A stretch of 64,000 nt of DNA from Acheta domesticus (lineage: Eukaryota; Arthropoda; Insecta; Orthoptera; Gryllidae), in assembly GCA_031308135.1 (NCBI GenBank), contig JAHLJT010000631.1:199203126-199267125 (forward strand), read 5' to 3'. Positions 24,201-34,440 of this stretch are shown here, piece by piece (the stretch's first letter is position 1; each line of letters starts with the position of its first letter). The notes below the pieces were generated by a model. That model made no database searches. It was not told where the DNA came from and saw nothing but the letters and a program-made list of their open reading frames with translations. The position numbers were made by a program, and so were the translations under genes.

Positions 24201-24706
24201 GCGCACGTTTTGTTGAGCATTCCTTTTGGTTGTAGTTCATTTACAGTTGAAATTTATTTTCTCTTACTCGGGAAAAAACATTTTTCAAATATCTTTATTA
24301 TTTTTTCTAAAATAATTATTTTCTAAATTCATTTTTTCGTTTGTTTTTTTTATTCAGGCCCTCAAGAAAATGTGCGCAGATAAATTTCTTTCCTCACACG
24401 TCATATACAGTTTTTACTGTTTTTTTGACAAATAAATAAATAAAAGTAATTTTAACCCGTCTTCGAATTGGACACTGCCATTTTTCTCACGGTTTTCTCC
24501 TTCGAGGAGAAACTCCTCCCGTATGTGACTCATGCGGGACGGTTCTGTCTGTGGAACACGTCCTCCTGAACTGCAGGAAATATTTTGGCAACCGACGAAG
24601 ACATGGCCTGGGCAACTCGCTAAGGGAGGTGCTCGGGGATGACGATTCCGCGCTCTCAAAACTTTTTTGCTTCTTGAGGGAAAGCGGAATATGTAATCTT
24701 ATTTGA
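21270..24706 (+). pseudogene. Remainder of E1 ORF2 after the E2 insertion
   Basis: The frame resumes at PLWGFSRT and includes LYGSDH followed by a stop (21492), the reverse transcriptase with GFRKHRSTLDHL (22490), IEKAYDTTW (22590) and FVDDFAIF (22850), and RNase H with YTDGSS (23575), FTAEMYAK (23675), CSDSLSSL (23740) and ELADLAAK (23890). Frameshifts occur near 21955, 22270, 22770, 23060, 23150 and 23430; a block matching E2 19945-20095 is missing near 23430. The coding sequence is broken at 24102 by a 345-base insertion and continues from 24448 with ILTRLRIGHCHF to the stop at 24704. Confidence 0.85.
24103..24447. mobile_element. 345-base insertion in E1 ORF2 with foldback start and A-rich tail
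   Basis: E2 gives the uninterrupted reference: SRREEVILTRL is continuous there, but E1 has SRREE, then about 345 foreign bases, then VILTRL. The insert starts near CCCCATCTCGATCAGG, and within its first 70 bases CCATCTC and GATCAGG are matched by CCTGATC and GAGATGG, so it can fold on itself. It ends with an AAATAAATAAATAAA tail. An RNA-mediated small element is likely from the tail, but no tRNA-like promoter was recognised and target duplication is too short to be certain. Confidence 0.65.
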
Positions 24707-24995
24707 GAGAATAGAATAGTGTTTTACTTTTTTGTTGTTTTATTTTTGGCCCCTTTACAGCCAACTTTTAGTTCTACTATGAATTTTACGTGTTTGTTAT
24801 ATATTCTTTCTGTCCTACTACTTGAATACTCGATGTAGAATGCAAGTCTCTCTTTATGTATATGATTTTAATTAGGGGGTAGGCTCCATCTGTAACACAT
24901 AGTGAACCTATTCCCTTTTTTAAAATACTTCGACATGGGCGCCAATGACCTTGGCAGTTGATGCGCCCTCTAAACCTTAATTAATCAATCAATCA

Positions 24996-25400
24996 GACCA
25001 CTTGACAACTCCAAATGTATGTAGTACTGCTGAAAGGACCAGGTGTTAATGCCTGTAAATTTGTTTCTCGAATCAATAGAGGACTTGCAAGTTTTTTGCA
25101 ACATGAGAGAGAACCTGTCTTTCCACTTGTTTTCTAATTTTCTCATCTGCAGTTCCTAAGAGCTGCTGGAGGCCCAGATACTTGTATTCATTTCAATTGA
25201 TGAGTTCTTGAATTCTCAAATCTTCCATCAAATGAGGTTCATTTTCTCTATTCTGGACGCGACCTCTCTTCACATGAACAAAAGCACACTTCTCCAAACC
25301 AAGATCCATATTAACAGAGATATTGATCCTTTCAACAAGTGTCGGCATACCGCGAAATTGTTATGGTCCTTTGGCATAGAGCTTGAGATCATCCGTGTAT
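24996..25400 (-). pseudogene. Middle part of RLE element C: RT palm and thumb
   Basis: On the minus strand, YTDDLKLYAK is encoded at about 25371-25399. Further along are KYLGLQQLLGTADEKIRKQ at about 25130-25180 and FGVVKWS at 24996-25020, which corresponds to the segment ahead of the RKEGGRGL region in copies A and B. Stops and shifts interrupt the frame. It continues rightward (toward the N-terminus) at 27222 once the solo LTR is removed. Confidence 0.8.
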
Positions 25401-27221
25401 TGTAATGATTTACGATCGTTTAGACTATTTCATTTCCCTTATGTAAAAGATGCAAGTTAAATACCACAAACTATACCAGGAGAGACAAATAACAGCAACC
25501 CCGCACACGAACAATTTTTTCTAAATTCAATGAATGCGCGGAAGAAAGGAAAATGCGATAGGAGCATTCCATAGAGCACAGAGTTTGGAATCGATTAAAA
25601 CATCAAAATCATCAAAATCGGACCAGGGGTTCACTTAGTTTCAAGAAATTTAGTGATCATACATTTCGATTTAATAAAAGTGACATGTAGGCATCATTCT
25701 TGCCGATAAGAAATTAATTACGAATAGTGTTTTTCGTGAATGTTAAGAGAACGCCTGAAGGGATCGGGTTAGGATTTGGCAGGATAAAGGAGCAAAAATT
25801 ATCGAAATTTTTGAAGATAGTCACGATTTATGAGGATGCTCAGGAGGAGAAAGCGAAATTAATTGCTGAAATTTCATTCAGGAATAATAGAAACAAAAAC
25901 CATGTTTTCGTGACGTCATGAGAAGATGATAAGTCGTAGTTTCGGAATATTTAATTAAATAAGGCGTTGACCGACGAATTAGACGATACAGCAATTATCG
26001 TAGGAATGTTGGACACGATTTAGAAACAGCGACAAGTTAGAGAAACGCTGATAAATGAGAAAATATAGATATTTTCGTTATGTTATTCGGGGCAACAAGC
26101 GAGTGATTCGCTTTTGTTCGCCCAGAAACTATATAGGCGAGATGCCAACAATGCCCTTCAGTCAGAGAGAGAGAGAGAAGAAGCTTGCTCGAGTGTGAAT
26201 CCACGTTGTGCGGTGTGAGAATTTTGTTTTGTTACGAGTTTGTGACTTTGAAACATTTTATTTGGTAGCGCGATCTATCGTTTAATTGTGAATCGTTAAA
26301 ACGCGCATATAAATCGATAGACGATGGCAATACAGAATATTTCTGCGTATCATTATCGCTAGATAAACAATATCTGTTAAACATTGAGTGGCGAATTATT
26401 TATATATCACGAGGGCGAACATTTCGCGGTCGGACATTTTTTTTTATATCACGAATGCGAACACGACCACGAATCGGCAGCTGGTGGTGAATGTGATTTT
26501 CGTCACATGCTGCGACGCCGGACCAGCCAACAGGAAAGAACAATTACTATTTTTTTTAAAATTTGCTACAAGACGCATTCATGTTGAAAGCCAAGTAATG
26601 TCAAATTTAAGGAGTTAAAGAATCAATACGGCCGTATTCAACATGCGCATTTGGTATGAATGGAATTTTGCGAATTATTCAGTGTGAATGGTTTCCTTTT
26701 GTGTCAATTTAATTTTATATTGTGTCAGAGAAGGGTATTTATGTTTATGTGTTAATTGTTTATCGAAAAGAAAGTAATTGGTTATTGACAGAAGAGAGAC
26801 TGATTGAATAAAGGGAGATGGACACAGTCGTGTTAGTCAATAAAACCTCTCAATGTTGTGTTGTGATTTGTAGTAATTAGATACTGACCCACGCGCGCGT
26901 TGCTACGAGTATCACGTTTCAGTCCCTGTACAGGGGCTATCACAAATTCACGCCCGCAAAAATTTTAAATGTTATAAGAATTTAGCTAGCTTACAGGCAA
27001 ATTAGAGCAGTCAATAGATAGAGAAGTGTGTTAATTAACAGGGCATCCAACGTATACGTATAACGGGTATAACGAAGCGTAGAAGGCACGTAACAGGTGC
27101 TATCGAGCAGGGGTGTTCCATTGTGGTCACGGTTTATCACATTAACCGTCCATCTTGGGGCTGAAGAAGTTACGTGAGAGCAAGGTGGTTAGTGCCACGC
27201 AGACAAGGCCATTCCATTACA
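25401..27221. mobile_element. Solo LTR of about 1.82 kb (LTR retrotransposon remnant)
   Basis: Its limits are fixed by the host element C: HQLY of the RT (27222 onward, minus strand) and YTDDLKL (25399) should be adjacent. The inserted DNA begins TGTAATG and ends CATTACA, a 7-base inverted repeat with the LTR-typical TG...CA ends, and GTAT is present on each side (25397-25400 and 27222-27225) as a 4-base target duplication. No gag, pol or primer binding site is inside. A TATA box and initiator with exact spacing lie near the middle, and AATAAA signals lie at about 26814 and 26841. A solo LTR arises by recombination between the two LTRs of a full element. The transcription orientation is inferred as +. 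Confidence 0.78.
26130..26165 (+). promoter_or_regulatory. Core promoter of the solo LTR (TATA plus arthropod initiator)
   Basis: TATATAG starts at 26130 and TTCAGTCAG at 26157-26165 places the initiator A at 26160, 30 bases downstream, the standard distance. TCAGT is the favoured arthropod initiator. A GA-repeat follows at once. The arrangement is as expected for the U3/R boundary of an LTR. Confidence 0.65.
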
Positions 27222-27950
27222 GTATAATTGGTGGGAAATTATCTTCATGGGGTTCTTCAAAGCATATCCATGGGCGGAGGCATTCAGCATCCTACTCAAA
27301 GGGTTCAATGATAGGGAAAGCCAGAACAGGCTTATGCTATCTCCCTGAAAAATTCCTCTACAAATTCGCAAAGAATCTGTCTGGTAACCCAGTTTCCCTC
27401 TCATAACATGCAGTGTTGTTCGCCAGCTGTTCATACATGTTGTAAGAAATTTAATGATAGAAAGGTGAACCTTGTAGATTTGAAGAGTTCACTGCAGCCA
27501 AGAATGAGAAATGGAATCAAATGCCTTTTGGAAATCAATCCAGCCCACAGACAAATTATGCATTTTCTTTTTTACATGCTTGGATACAGTATTATATTTT
27601 ATCAATAATTCTTTGCATCCTAAAGATCCTTTCCTACAACCAACCTGTTCTGGCAAAAGCAGCTCATTTCCTTTCAGATGCTTGTTGAGTTTGGTGGCAA
27701 TAATGGAGGTGAGAACTTTATAAATTGTAGTTACACATGTAATAGGTTCATAGTTCTCTGGGCAAGACACATTTCCACCTTTCGGTAACATAAATGTCAC
27801 GCCTAAGGTACAAAATTCTGGCTGCATGAACGTTTAATGCAAAACATTTTGAAATTGACTCGTCAATATACCATGAGTGCAAATTAGATATTTCCACCAG
27901 AAATTATGTATTCCAACTATTCATGGAGCTTCCCAATTGTGGGTGCTTTT
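27222..27950 (-). pseudogene. N-terminal RT part of RLE element C
   Basis: On the minus strand: a NW-AP start of RT near 27935, FMLPKGG near 27785, YEPITCVTTIYK near 27740, GCRKGSLGCKELL near 27630, WIDFQKAFDSISHSW near 27500-27540, RGIFQGDSIS near 27340 and SHQLY at 27222-27235. The frame is interrupted by at least two shifts and stops. It is the 5'-most surviving part of element C; the N-terminal Myb-like region was not found. Confidence 0.8.
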
Positions 27951-27959
27951 TATAATCTT

Positions 27960-28870
27960 TTTATTTTTATTATTCCTCTATATCATGACTAACGATGTTG
28001 AGTTGGCTGAATATAAAATCTTCTCTAGATTGCAACCAGCTACCTAAGGAGCATATCTAGGGATTGTCAGTGCCTCTACAATACTTTGTGCAAAATGTGA
28101 GCTGTTCCAAATAAAACAATTTCCAGTCAGATTTCATGACCTGCCTCATTAGAGGTCATCTTTATGACTGACTACATACTTTCCCATTCCAACTATTGCA
28201 TTGTGCCAGGTGGCTTCAATATGTCTGAGACCTCTTCCTCCTTCTTTACATGACACATAAAGTCTATGTACAACAGCTTGAGGGTGGGCGACATGATACA
28301 GTGTTAGCAGTTTTCTTTTTTTTTGATCCATGATTTGAATTTCTTGCTTAGTCCAGTCCACTATTCTGGAACTGTACTCGACTACAGGCACCACCAAACT
28401 ACCAATTGCAGTTATTTTATTCCTGGAGTTCAGGACAAGTCTCACCCTTCTGTAATACTCCCTGCGAATTCTCTCTTCCATTGTGTCATTCAAGATGGTC
28501 TCACATTCTTCAATGCCCAGGTATTTATATGTTTTACCTGACTCAAGATCTTGAATTACAGTAGGCATATCAACTTGAATGCTCTCTGACATTGTCAGTT
28601 TGCTTCTTTTTAAATTGATTTTTGCACACTTGTCAAGACCAAACTTCATGCAGATGTCATTGCTAAAGTCATTCATGACAGACAGCTTTTGGGAGAGAAT
28701 TGCTTCATTCTTAGCAAACACTTTAAGATCATCTATGTAAAACAAATGTGATACTGGCCTTTCATCACCATGGAGCTTGTGACCAAAGTCAGCTTGCGAC
28801 AACTGTCTAGGTATTATTAGTTTTATTATTATTGTTATTATTATTAATATTAATATTATTATTAGAGCAT
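27960..28870 (-). mobile_element. Internally deleted copy of the TTA-targeting RLE element
   Basis: The 3'-end segment (27968-28120, same phrases as 4355-4503) is joined near 28122 directly to RT sequence (28149-28802) containing FYIDDLKVFAKN near 28725, KYLGIEECETI and CKEGGRGLRHIE. The endonuclease and finger are missing between. It ends at 28811, where the sequence turns into TTA/TTAATA repeats to 28867; on the other side is TTTTATTATT at 27957. The open stretch of 217 residues has no stop, but the element is incomplete. Palm motif reads YIDD in place of YMDD. Confidence 0.8.
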
Positions 28871-31149
28871 TTTAATGAAACATTTGTATTCCAATTCCTT
28901 AAGCTGTAGTACCTGGAAAATAAATAATTATAATAATGCAATGGGAGAATTGTGTGGTCAGACTGCTATGTAACTAAAAGTTTTATTTCTAACCACTTTT
29001 AATATTATAGCACTTTTTATAAGATTTTGTTTGTTTCATGTACACTTTAAATTGATTTATTAACCTTCATTTGCAGTTTTACTTTCACTTATCCCACTGA
29101 GCTCTTGGATATAATTCTGTAGCTGCCAACCACTGGTGTCCACTCTGGAATGTCCCCTGCATCAGAATGTACAATATGATTATGAAAAAATGTGACCGAG
29201 TATGAAATTTATATTACTTTAAATCTTGCATGCTGCTTCTGCTATTTCTTTCTGCTTTATTGTTATCTGCTTTCTTCTGTACTGTTTTATAAGTATAATT
29301 TTCATTCTCATAAATTGTACATTTTTAATGGAAAAGGTCACAGGTTGAAATATTTACCACTTTCTTTTCCCTCTAATTATTAGCCATTTTAAAATATTTT
29401 ATTTAAAGTGAATATTCCTTTTGCTTTTCTGAATTAAATCACTAAGTATTCCTTTGATACTTTCTCATGATTATTTCATCTTATTTCTGATGTATATACA
29501 TTTATATTATTTATGCTTGTTATCCTCTATATTGTTGCACCTTGTTGTAAATGTAATTTGAACCCCATAATACAAAAAAGTTAAATTTATCAAAAAATTT
29601 AGTTAATGAAAATGTGGTTTGTTAAATAGAGTATTTTCAAACGATGATGTATTGATGGATATGAACAAGCCTGAAAATGAAGTGATATTATGATACGAGC
29701 AAGGAACAAGTGAGAATTGTAAATTTCAGATGAGTGTGATAATATCCATTACTACCTTGAGATTCATAATGTACTTTTGTGTGTACCAGCATTGAAAATT
29801 ATTTTCTGAAATAAATTATTCATAAATGTGCATTTTATGGCACAGCTCATGCTCGGCCTTCTCACTTGGTCTTCCTGCTTGTCCTTTCCACTCAGATTTT
29901 TCAATTTGTCCTCATTGCCTGCCCTCAACACCAGTCCCCACCAGCCATTCTTCTTGCCCAATTCCCCTATTTGTTCGTACTGCATGACTTCACAGTATTA
30001 TGTTGCCTACCACAAAACTGCCATTGAAATTTGTTTCCAAACTTAAATTTGGTTCATTTATTAATTTATAATGCTGTTTTACAAAATAGTATCATATGCA
30101 ACTTGTTGATAAAGAAGCATCTGTACAAATTTGAAAACGTGTACTTATTCATAAAAAACCTAATATTATAAACTAGTTGCATAACATTCTATTTTTGACA
30201 GCCAATGATATTTATTGTAAGTTAAACTTTTATGTTGAAAGGTTAGTGACAACTAGTTCAGTATTCCGTATTCAACCAGTGTCACTTAGCTGGCTTTTTC
30301 CTAGGTGTCCCGAGGGACATGGCTTACACATAAACGCCATCCATTTTCAAAGGACCAGTACACAGGTTAAGTTAGGATTCAGTTTATTTAAGAAAAGTAA
30401 TTGAATTTCAATACCTGTCCTTATTTTCTTATCAGCTTAATTGGTACAGTTCCCACAGAGAGCTTCAGTATTCTGATTTACTTCTGAATTTTAGAAACGG
30501 GAGGACATTTGTGGTTTACCTCCCCACAGGTTGTCTCGGCACAGTAACATACACAATCCAACGAAACATATATTAGAATGATGGCCAGTGATTGATTACT
30601 TCTCAGTTGTAAACATTTCTGTAATTGGCAATGAAGCTGGACCCAAAGCCATTTAATAAGAAAAGAAAATAAGATAGTAGAAAAATATTTTTTTGAAACA
30701 GTTACTTAAGTGCTAAAATAATCAACATGCAATGAAATTTAAATAAAACACTATAAAATAAAGTTCAAAAAATTATCTTTCTTTAAACAAACTAGGAATA
30801 TACATCAAAGACTTCTATGAAGAATCTTTATTTCTGCACGAAATCAGTCACTCAGACAACATTAGCTGTCAGTTATTTAATGAAGTCGTTCATGATATTT
30901 TTGTTTGCATCTGTTTATTTTTCAATTTCATTAACGTGAATTGTGGCATCAACAGCCCTGCTTTATTTAAATCTCACTGCCACACCATCATTGCACCCTC
31001 AACATAGGGGTGGTGTTGGGGGACAAAAAAAGGAAGCGATTAGGTGAAGTAACAATGAAAATATGTTAGATTCATAACAATACACTACAATTTTTTTTAT
31101 TACACTTATTCTTCCTATTCAAGAGAAATATTTTATAGGAGTCTTCCAG
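28871..31149. other. Intronic sequence without recognised gene
   Basis: AT-rich DNA inside the 22.8 kb receptor intron. Short ORFs at 29764-29985 and 30177-30404 have no recognisable family. Confidence 0.45.
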
Positions 31150-31169
31150 TATAGTTTTTAACAATTTAG

Positions 31170-31790
31170 AGTGATTTATGCAGGCTTCAGGCTTCTCCGT
31201 AGGAATTTATTTTCTAGCACTTGTAATTTTAACAAATGAGTAGGGGTAGAATTGCACCAGATGGGGCAGACAGAAGTCAGAGAAGGTTGATTTATTGATT
31301 TGTGTATTGGTGAACCACATTCTATTTTTTGGAAGATTTGAAATTTATTAGTGGCCATAATTTTGATATTTTTATTCAAGTTTTATTAGCTGTTGCTTAA
31401 TATGAGATGACTACATTAGTTTTTGATTCAACTGAACACAAAGATATTTTACTGGTATATTACTTTATTCTATGGCTGTTTGATATGTTATGCCAACCAT
31501 TATTGATACCAAAACAACCAATCTATTCTGATGACACAGCTCCATTTACTTCATCTGTTTAAATACAAGAGAGAGGGAGAGATGCATACTGCATACAATT
31601 AAATAGTACTGGGGAAAGTATTGTGGTACTCCATCGATTATTGTACCTAAGTTATTGAGATACACCTAATTTATATATTAATCTGATGTGCTAGACTCTA
31701 TCAAATGCTTGTACATTTCTAATCAGTTAGTCTAATAAACTGAAAATATGATAACTCAACAATAAATAAGCTTGACCTTTGCTTTGTTCG
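31170..31790 (-). pseudogene. Decayed Jockey-like reverse transcriptase fragment
   Basis: On the minus strand the pieces QAFDRVWH (near 31695-31715, RT motif A), GVPQ with SPVLFN (near 31605-31640, motif B region), NSHRIK (near 31470) and PIWCN--THLLKLQVLENKFLR (near 31195-31265, the conserved C-terminal end of Jockey-type ORF2) occur in the right order. Many stops and shifts separate them. This is an old 5'-truncated copy; no tail or target duplication was read. Assignment to Jockey or a sister clade is by motif only. Confidence 0.6.
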
Positions 31791-31799
31791 CACTCAATG

Positions 31800-32640
31800 T
31801 TCTTTGTTGGATAGTGCCTTTTGTACTTGCCAAAACTTTTGGTGGAATGTGAAATTAAGGTTTTCTGCATGCTTCATGTAGCCACTAAGCTATTGTAACT
31901 AGGCAGGAAGGTATTGATTTAGTTTACTTCAATATCACTTTAACCAATTTATAACCTAATAAATTTTATAACAATCTGAAACTACTCAACTGCAAATGAT
32001 AAACACATATTCCCATTGTTTACCCCACTGTTATACATATCGTGTCGAACATTGCTTGATTTTGGCACTCAAAGAACAAAAACTGTATGTTGAGTGGCAC
32101 TTGACATCAGAGCAGAAGACCAATTTTTTTTAACAAGCCTGACTCAACATAGGACCACAAAGGGTCAAAGCATGAGTGTGATTCAATAAATCTTCAAATA
32201 AAACAAATTCTCAAATTGAATTATGTGGTAAGAGGTTCAAAAATTCAAATTAAGTTAGCAATGTCCATGTTGTTTTGAATATGGCTTCCAAAGGGAATAA
32301 GATTATGCTCAAATTAGCTAATAATCTGAATTATCTGGGTTCAAAATTACCAAGAATATAGTGTATCTATGTAAATGTCTGAAAAATATGTTAATTTTAT
32401 TTACAAAAGGGTATTTATTTGGTTCAATTAAGTAGATAAATTCAGTTAGTTCACATTGAAATATAATGTTTTCACCAGAAATGTATTACTAAGTTTTTCT
32501 TCAATAGTGATATTTGTTGTAACATGTACTCATGTTAAATGTATATTCTGGAATTATTCCAGTTAGCTAAGGGGCGTGTGCATAGATGTTTTTATGTAAT
32601 GATCTAAGACTACTTTTTTTTAAAAAAATATTGTTGGTGT
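31800..32640. other. Intronic sequence without recognised feature
   Basis: AT-rich DNA leading to the pyrimidine tract before the next receptor exon. Confidence 0.45.
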
Positions 32641-32735
32641 TCTTTTTTTTTTTTTTTTTTCTCTCTCTCTCTCTCTTTTCTTTCTTCTTCTTCTTCTTCT
32701 CTTTTTTTTCTTCTTTTTTCCCCTCCTCTTCTTCC
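32641..32735. repeat. Long polypyrimidine tract (T, CT and CTT repeats)
   Basis: Almost pure pyrimidines over about 95 bases, with runs of T, CT and CTT. It ends about 70 bases ahead of the exon acceptor at 32803. It may support acceptor recognition, but its repeat nature suggests ordinary microsatellite growth. Confidence 0.75.
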
Positions 32736-32803
32736 CTTATATCAATATGATATTGAGAAACAGAAGAAGAAAGATTGAGGACGCATGATTTATTTATTTG
32801 CAG

Positions 32804-33060
32804 GTGTTATGTATGGGTACAAGGGCCTAGTATTGCTATTCGGACTATTTCTGGCCTACGAGACTCGCAGTATAAAAGTGAAGCAGATTAATGATTCTCG
32901 TTATGTTGGAATGTCTATTTACAATGTGGTGGTTTTATGCGTTATTACTGCCCCTGTCACTATGGTCATAGCATCTCAACAAGATGCTAGCTTTGCTTTT
33001 GTGGCCTTGGCCATTATTTTTTGTTGCTTTCTCAGCATGGCTCTCATCTTTGTACCAAAG
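32804..33060 (+). CDS. GABA-B-R1: GABA-B receptor subunit 1, exon encoding TM5 to TM7
   Basis: The acceptor TTTATTTGCAG ends at 32803, and a donor GTAAGC begins at 33061. The exon starts in phase 1 (completing Gly from 10013) and ends in phase 0. It encodes [19 protein letters not shown] (TM5), [19 protein letters not shown] (loop 3), [15 protein letters not shown] (TM6), QQDASFAF and [21 protein letters not shown] (TM7). Loop 3 and the TM7 FVPK end are hallmarks of GABA-B receptors; the [12 protein letters not shown] form fits subunit 1. The region contacts G protein through loops 2 and 3. The frame is intact. Confidence 0.95.
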
Positions 33061-33598
33061 GTAAGCAGTTTTTCATTTAATTTTGTAGGATAATGTATTT
33101 CTATACTATTCATATTCATGGTTTGAGGCCCAATTTTTAAATCCGTGTGCTTGCACATGCTGTCTACAGTGCTTTATGTTTGTTGCTGTATCTTTCCGGT
33201 TAGTGTGATCTCGTATTGATTAGTTTGTGTATTAATAAGATGGACAATATTATTTTTGAATTATTTAAATTGTTGAATGGTTCTACACACAGGTGTGTCT
33301 GATAGAGACCCCCAACACACACACATACGTACTCACTCGTGCTCACTCACTCGTGCGCTCACTCACTCACACTTTCAAAGTACATTTAGTTGTTATAACA
33401 ATACTTTTTTATTCTTAAATAACATTCATACTATGATATACTTAAATGTTCTGCCAGCCTTCATTACTCAGCAAATGAAAAAATGATGCACAGGAAAGGA
33501 ATATTGTGCTCCTCAACTGGTGGTTTGACACAGGTCTACCCCCTCGAGTCTGAACTTTCATGTGTAACAAAGAGGACCAATAAGCACATGAACACCTC

Positions 33599-33650
<52 letters not shown>

Positions 33651-34440
33651 AACTACTACTACAACTGCTGCTGTCTCAGTGGTTGCCATGGTTTTCTCAG
33701 TTTTTCAGGGTATTGATAAGCCCCTAGCCAAGATTTTCTTTCAGGAGAGACTCAGGAAAAAATTTTCTGGTTGGAGGAGGGGGCATTCATAGTAATATTT
33801 ATTTTCCAAATTTGTGTGTACTGCTAAACTCTGAATTTGGCTAATTTGTGAATTAGCCAGTTAATTTGCACATTAACTGAAATCTGTGAATAAAGTCCAA
33901 AGTAGAAACAGCTTTGAAGCACATTTCAGACTAAATGGATTGTGTGCACATTAGTGAACACAAGATGGCTAGGGTTGATTGTTGTTTTTACAGTGATGAG
34001 TAGGGAGCAGATTTCTATGAGTTGCATATTTTGTCCATTACTTAAGGGCATAGCTAAGTGAAATTTCATTACATCTGGTTAGAATTGGATGCTATGTAGA
34101 TTAATATGTTAATGCACATTTGTGCATATTTAGCCGACTTTTTCCTGTTGCATATTCATGTAATTATAAGCACATATTTTGCACATTTTGTTAAACCAGA
34201 GACATCTTTAAAACATTTCATATTTTCATAGAAACTTTTTATTTGTGAGCATTCATTAATTCAAAAGAGCTTGTCACAGTTTCTTTGTTTTTCTTCTTCT
34301 TTTCTGTAGATGATAAAATACTTATGCAATTGTAGGTTCTTGATATCATATTTTTTAAACCAGGCAGAAGAAATGCAACAAGACATACAAAGTGAATATT
34401 TACTACAATTATTTCTCTCGTGAAGTAAGAGAGATTATAG
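33061..34440. other. Start of the 11 kb intron; microsatellites only
   Basis: A CA/CTCA-rich patch lies at about 33315-33375 and a (CTA)n microsatellite of about 20 units at 33599-33661. The poly-tyrosine ORF over the latter is an artefact. No other feature was seen. Confidence 0.6.

Larger units (their letters stand above)
13216..24995 (+). mobile_element. I-clade non-LTR retrotransposon E1, interrupted by E2 and a small insert
   Basis: The 5' end is placed at 13216 because TCGAGGTGGGTTGGTCCACG is shared with the start of E2 at 15488, while the preceding bases differ. The 3' end has GGGCGCCAATGACC followed by a (AATC)n tail ending about 24995, as in E2. Layout is ORF1 with three CCHC fingers, then ORF2 with endonuclease, reverse transcriptase, RNase H and a terminal CCHC-like finger. 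E2 is inserted at 15484-21269 and a 345-base piece at 24103-24447. Without these, E1 would be about 5.6 kb. Presence of RNase H and a non-poly(A) short-repeat tail supports the I group of clades; a tree is needed for finer placement. Confidence 0.85.

Noticed and set aside
29764..29985. 73-codon minus-strand ORF
   Set aside because: No recognisable family or gene context; intronic.
33601..33680. Poly-tyrosine ORF
   Set aside because: It is the translation of a (CTA/TAC) microsatellite in an intron.
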